Positions 33,982 through 64,000 of a DNA stretch of 64,000 nucleotides are shown one piece after another. Numbering within the stretch: position 1 is the stretch's first letter; each line of letters starts with the position of its first letter. The translations under genes were made by a program, and so were the position numbers. The stretch comes from Engraulis encrasicolus. Its lineage: Eukaryota > Chordata > Actinopteri > Clupeiformes > Engraulidae. The DNA lies in contig NC_085875.1 of assembly GCF_034702125.1 (NCBI RefSeq), positions 22,870,616 to 22,934,615 of the forward strand. Direction: 5' to 3'. Below the pieces are notes generated by a model. The model worked only from the letters and a program-made list of their open reading frames with translations. It had not been told where the DNA came from and ran no database searches.

Positions 33982-33987
33982 TTTATT
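33982..33987 (-). terminator. pfn4 candidate polyadenylation signal
   Basis: AATAAA on the minus strand about 270 bases beyond the pfn4 stop codon. Confidence 0.5.
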
Positions 33988-34254
33988 TGCAAATTGGAGG
34001 GGTTGGCCGTATCAGTTATAATAATAGGATAATAATACTAATAACAATTATATGATGATATTTAACAAATAAAAAACAATGAAAATAAAAGTGATAATCA
34101 AATAGAATAATAATTTAAATGAAAAATAAGATCTAATTCAACAATCTAATAATGTTATGCACTTTTCAAATAGATATTACACAAATGTGGTTTCATTGGT
34201 CCAGGCAAACAAACATGCTGGGGTCAGGCCATAGGCCTGCTGCAGCATCATTCC

Positions 34255-35011
34255 TTATTTCCCTTTCACCCTCAAGTACTCAGCTGCAAGAGATGGAATA
34301 GAGATGTGTGTAGTTTAATTATGATATCAAATGAATGTGAATGTGATGTTGACAGTGCTAGTGATGAATTCAACATAGCTTACCTAATTTCTCCACAGCT
34401 TCCACACAAATACTGGGGTGCATGGCGTCATTGTATGTGACCACGATGATGTACAACGCAGTCTTCACCAGCAGCAAGCCATGTCCCTCCTAGGAACAAG
34501 TCCAGCTTTAACAACATCTTACAAGCGAAACATGTTAAAAGGTGCTATTCACAGATCTTTGAACCATGGTAGACATAGCAGTTAGCCCAATGATACAGTA
34601 ACTTATGTAGTAGACCTCCTTGAGTTAGCCTCTTGTGCCAGAACACTTACGCATTTAGAATAAATGGAGTTCTTGTCTGCCCGGACGCAGGAGTACCACC
34701 TCTCCAAAAAGTAGAACCCGTGTTCTCTCGCAGATATTAAATGTTTGAAAGCGTCGGCAAACATTTGTGCATTTTGTGGAGAAAGCTAGAATACCAAAAA
34801 CAGGACATCCATTCGACACTCAAAAAACAACAAATTAGCACGTCTCCGCATTTTCCCAGGACGGCAGAAGTGGACACGAAAAGATGACACTTACGTTAAA
34901 TCTGCTTGTGACAGCAGAGATGGATGCAGATTTTGTCACCAGCAGGGCTGCATGTTCCACGTGTCTTGTCTCAATCAAGCAGTCATGGATAAGATTTTGA
35001 AAATGATTCAT
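34255..35011 (-). CDS. pfn4: Profilin-4 (complete, 4 exons)
   Basis: Exons in gene order: 35011-34895, 34785-34651, 34489-34384, 34283-34255. All have GT-AG borders and phases 0, 0, 1, giving 128 residues. Exon 1 starts MNHFQNLIHDCLIETRHVEH. Exon 2 holds GFYFLERWYSCVRADKNSIY. Exons 3-4 hold GLLLVKTALYIIVVTY, MHPSICVEAVEKL and AEYLRVKGK before the stop. This matches the profilin-4 pattern (YFKG..Y.CVRAD, VVKT.LYL..ATY, YPSVCVEA.E.LG.YL) at the family's usual length of about 129 residues. Profilin-4 is a divergent, testis-associated profilin whose actin binding is reported weak or absent. Human PFN4 is close to ITSN2 on chromosome 2p23, as here. Confidence 0.92.
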
Positions 35012-35527
35012 ATCGATAGTTTGTCTTCGCCTTCAAGCAACTGACCACACCAAAACTAACCAAAGTTGGTTTAGAACAGTGAACAGTGCGTCCATGGCAA
35101 CGCTCTGGAGGAAGGCCCAGGCACACGTGTGTACTTTAGGGTCAGCTCTATGTTCCAACATCTAATCCCATTGGTCCCACAGCATATTCCTGCTGCTTCA
35201 TGTTTTTAACACATTTTAAAGAAATTATTCAAATATGTTCCACAGCTCCATGTTCCCATATTTAAACGCTTAGTAATCTAAGATAACATGCCTCTCTCCC
35301 CGCCATGGAATAAAATTAGAAGTCTTGGGACCAATGGGCATTGACACGGTCCCCATCCTTTTACTCAAGGAACTTCTGTAACTTTGGAAGGCAACTTTAG
35401 TAGGCTAACACAGAGTTGAGATTTGAGATAAGAACATTGATTGTATATTAGAACTGGTGGATGAAAAACTCTATTACTCTCACTGGATAAAACACAATTC
35501 GTGGGACAAGAAGTGTTTTTAAATCAT

Positions 35528-35533
35528 TTTATT
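35528..35533 (-). terminator. Candidate itsn2 polyadenylation signal
   Basis: AATAAA on the minus strand, 2.3 kb beyond the itsn2 stop and 0.5 kb before the pfn4 start. Other weaker sites may exist nearer. Confidence 0.35.
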
Positions 35534-37369
35534 TCTGCTAGAAGCCAAGTTGTGTCATGCTTGAGTTGGGCACCTGCACCTCAAGCACACACACTTGTTG
35601 AACTCTCCTGTTGTGTTAGCACAGTGGCTGGCCTACAATCAAGACAGCTTTACCACCTTAAAACGGAGAACAAAAACAAAACAAAAAACAATAAAATCTC
35701 ACATACGCACACAAACACATGGCATTATCGGTTAAAGGAAAGCTGAACACAAACAATTGTGTTTAATAATAATTCTGCAGCAATAATATTTACACTCTTC
35801 TGAGGACTTGGTCTTGTATAGTACAGAACACAAAAAGAACCTTCCAATCAGCCTCAAGCATACCCAGGCACTGTTACTGAGACAAGGAAAGGTCAGACAA
35901 CACCCTTCACCACCCAATCACCTCCCCCTCACACCCATACCAGGGCTGGGCTGGTCAGCTGGCATACAGGGCATTTTCCTGGTGGGCAGACAGTCCTCAA
36001 GGGCCAATGCTGTTGTTTTTTTTGTTTGTTTGTCTGTTTTTCTCCCTTTAGAGACCAACCGCCAATTTAGATTCACAGCTCATTGGCCTATCTTAACACA
36101 GACAGTGGACTGAGGTAATCATACCATTGTAGAAAAGCAGGGGGCAGCGTGAGAGGCTGCTGGTCTATACCAAAAAATGCCCGGCCTACTTTCCGATCCC
36201 GGTTCCAGCCCTGATCCATACACATCCCCACACATGACTCTCACACCCCCCATGCACACACCTGATTCTGACATAGAGCTGTTTTGGATCAGGATGTTGG
36301 ACATCAGTTCTTAGATGGAGAGTGTAATCCTTTATCCATAAATCATATTGAGACAAAGGGGATCCCCACTTGGACAGACGGGTTTGAATAAAATCCATAA
36401 GATAGTCAAAATCGCATAAATTAATAAAAAATAAATAAAAACTCAGTGATCATTGGTCATGTCCGTGTTCTCCAACCAACTCATGTACTGAGTTAAAAAA
36501 AAAAAAATCAAATCAAATTGCTGAAAGAAAACATCATCTCAAGCTCATGGTAAAAGAAAATCTTGACGCTCCAGAATCTCCAGAACCACTTTCAGAGGCT
36601 TGAGACCCGGAGATCAACTCATGGCGAAATCTATTCCTGGGAGTGAACACATGGTCAGTACAGATAAGCTTTTCAGATGGAGTTACATCATTAAAATAAA
36701 TGGGAAAAACATGAAATATATGAAACAAAACCGTCTAAATAAACAACAGCTCTGACATAACCAACCACATAAACATGTTAACCAACCCCCCCATGCCACT
36801 TCAAAGTGTTACAATAAATGAAGTTCCTGTCTATGGACAGAAGTTCCCTTTCCAGAAAAAAAAAATAGAGAGAGTGAGTGCGTGTATACGTGTGAGAAAG
36901 ATAGAGGCGCTCAGACATCTTAAAAGGGAAAGTAGAGGAGTCCTGAGATTTATCCAGATCCAGTGGTAAACCATCCCCATGGTGACAGCCCATAGTACTT
37001 TGCAAACAACAACAACAAAAATATTAACAAACCAACACCTAAAATGGCTACCGTTACTTGGCAACTCGCATGGCTGTGTGGACAGAGTGCATAGTTCACC
37101 AGCGTCATCATAGCTGAAAGCTTGTCATCCATGTATACATCCATTCATCCATCCATCCATTCTTATATTCTTCCATCCATACATCTTATTGTGCATGCGT
37201 TCGTCTGTCCGTATGTCCACCCACTTATTCATCCGTACATCTGTCCATTCCAGTAGTGATCTCCACAGTAGTGTCTCTCTCTCTCTCTGTGGTCTTCTCC
37301 TCTCCCTCCATCCTCATCTGTAAGGCTAGGCAATGCGTGTGAGATCTGAGGCATTCAGTAGTACTAGTG

Positions 37370-37372
<3 letters not shown>

Positions 37373-37443
<71 letters not shown>

Positions 37444-37500
37444 GCGTGTGCGTGTGCGTGTGCGTGCGCGTGCGTGTGTGTGTGTGTGTGCGCGCGTGCG
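37373..37500. repeat. (GT)n/(GTGC)n compound microsatellite
   Basis: A GT array passing into GTGC-type imperfect repeats. Confidence 0.93.
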
Positions 37501-37514
37501 CATGAAAGAGTAAT

Positions 37515-37546
37515 TTGTGCATGCTGTGGTCGAGGAAAAAGTCGAC

Positions 37547-37641
<95 letters not shown>

Positions 37642-37770
37642 CTTTATGCATCTTCTGGTCGAAGAGCTGCAGGTCCAGGCATATTGTGTGTGTGTGTGTG
37701 GTGTGTGTGTGTGTGTGAGTGTGCTATTTGTGTGCCTTGTGGTCGAAGAGCTGCAGGTCCAGGCATATTG
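37515..37770 (-). repeat. Three extra copies of the itsn2 stop-codon region within GT arrays
   Basis: CTGTGGTCGAGG (about 37523), TCTGGTCGAAGAGCTGCAGG (about 37651) and a near-identical block at about 37728-37768 repeat the end of the true last exon (37869-37910, CTTGTGGTCGAAGAGCTGCA). Each copy is separated by GT repeats. They are noncoding on the sense strand because they lie after the stop. Confidence 0.85.
37549..37639. repeat. (GT)n microsatellite
   Basis: About 45 GT units. Confidence 0.96.
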
Positions 37771-37791
37771 TGTGTGTGTGTGTGTATGTGT

Positions 37792-37846
<55 letters not shown>

Positions 37847-37868
37847 TGTATGTGTGTGTGAGAGTGTG

Positions 37869-64000
<26,132 letters not shown>

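Larger units (their letters stand above)
30856..34254. other. Boundary region between TRB and pfn4
   Basis: No gene. Contains an hAT-like element (32543-33238), a repeat with the CTGAAGAAGGGCTCGGCCCG motif near 31930 that recurs in fish retroelements, and a GT array (33638-33692). Confidence 0.55.
35012..37868. other. pfn4 5' flank and probable itsn2 3' UTR
   Basis: No open gene. The minus-strand AATAAA (plus TTTATT at 35528-35533) is a possible polyadenylation signal for itsn2, which would make a 3' UTR of about 2.3 kb. From 37373 to 37862 the sequence is mostly GT repeat with embedded copies of the itsn2 stop-codon region. Confidence 0.45.

Overview
The window is vertebrate nuclear DNA, almost certainly from a teleost fish. 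It has spliced genes with GT-AG introns, a T-cell receptor beta (TRB) locus with recombination signal sequences (RSS), very dense CA/GT and GA microsatellites, tRNA-derived SINEs, hAT- and Tc1-like elements, TTAA-ended MITEs and an L1-clade LINE. I cannot name the species.

Region 1 (1-25.3 kb, + strand) is the 3' part of a TRB locus. It has six intact V segments and one broken one (111-9132), each intact V followed by a 23-bp-spacer RSS. One D segment (13175-13186) matches mammalian TRBD1 base for base as I remember it. Eleven J segments follow (13579-17565), then constant gene C1 (18068-20549). A second, smaller J-C cluster has two J segments and C2 (22281-25022); I found no D in front of it. 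V, D and J join by RAG recombination, and the J splice donor then joins constant exon 1. All exon phases agree.

Region 2 (27.2-30.8 kb, - strand) holds five tandem inverted V segments downstream of C2. Their position, orientation and protein resemble mammalian TRBV30. In all five the signal peptide and V domain are one uninterrupted exon, and each has a 23-type RSS (22 bp in one), so they would have to rearrange by inversion.

Region 3 (34.2-64 kb, - strand) leaves the immune locus. A complete four-exon profilin-4 gene (pfn4) is followed by the 3' half of intersectin-2 (itsn2): part of the third SH3 domain, the fourth and fifth SH3 domains, then DH, PH and C2. The 16 itsn2 exons keep one reading frame and encode 695 residues. 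The gene continues past the window edge. Its introns hold a nearly full-length L1-clade LINE with a 19-bp target duplication, several DNA transposons, and microsatellites placed very close to splice sites. Fragments of three itsn2 exon edges are repeated next to these microsatellites.

The most unusual items are the intronless inverted TRBV30-like cluster, a 4 x 21 bp in-frame expansion inside the C2 Ig domain that adds two N-glycosylation sequons, a 9-nt exon in C2, the exon-edge duplications in itsn2, and the TRB/pfn4/itsn2 neighbourhood.
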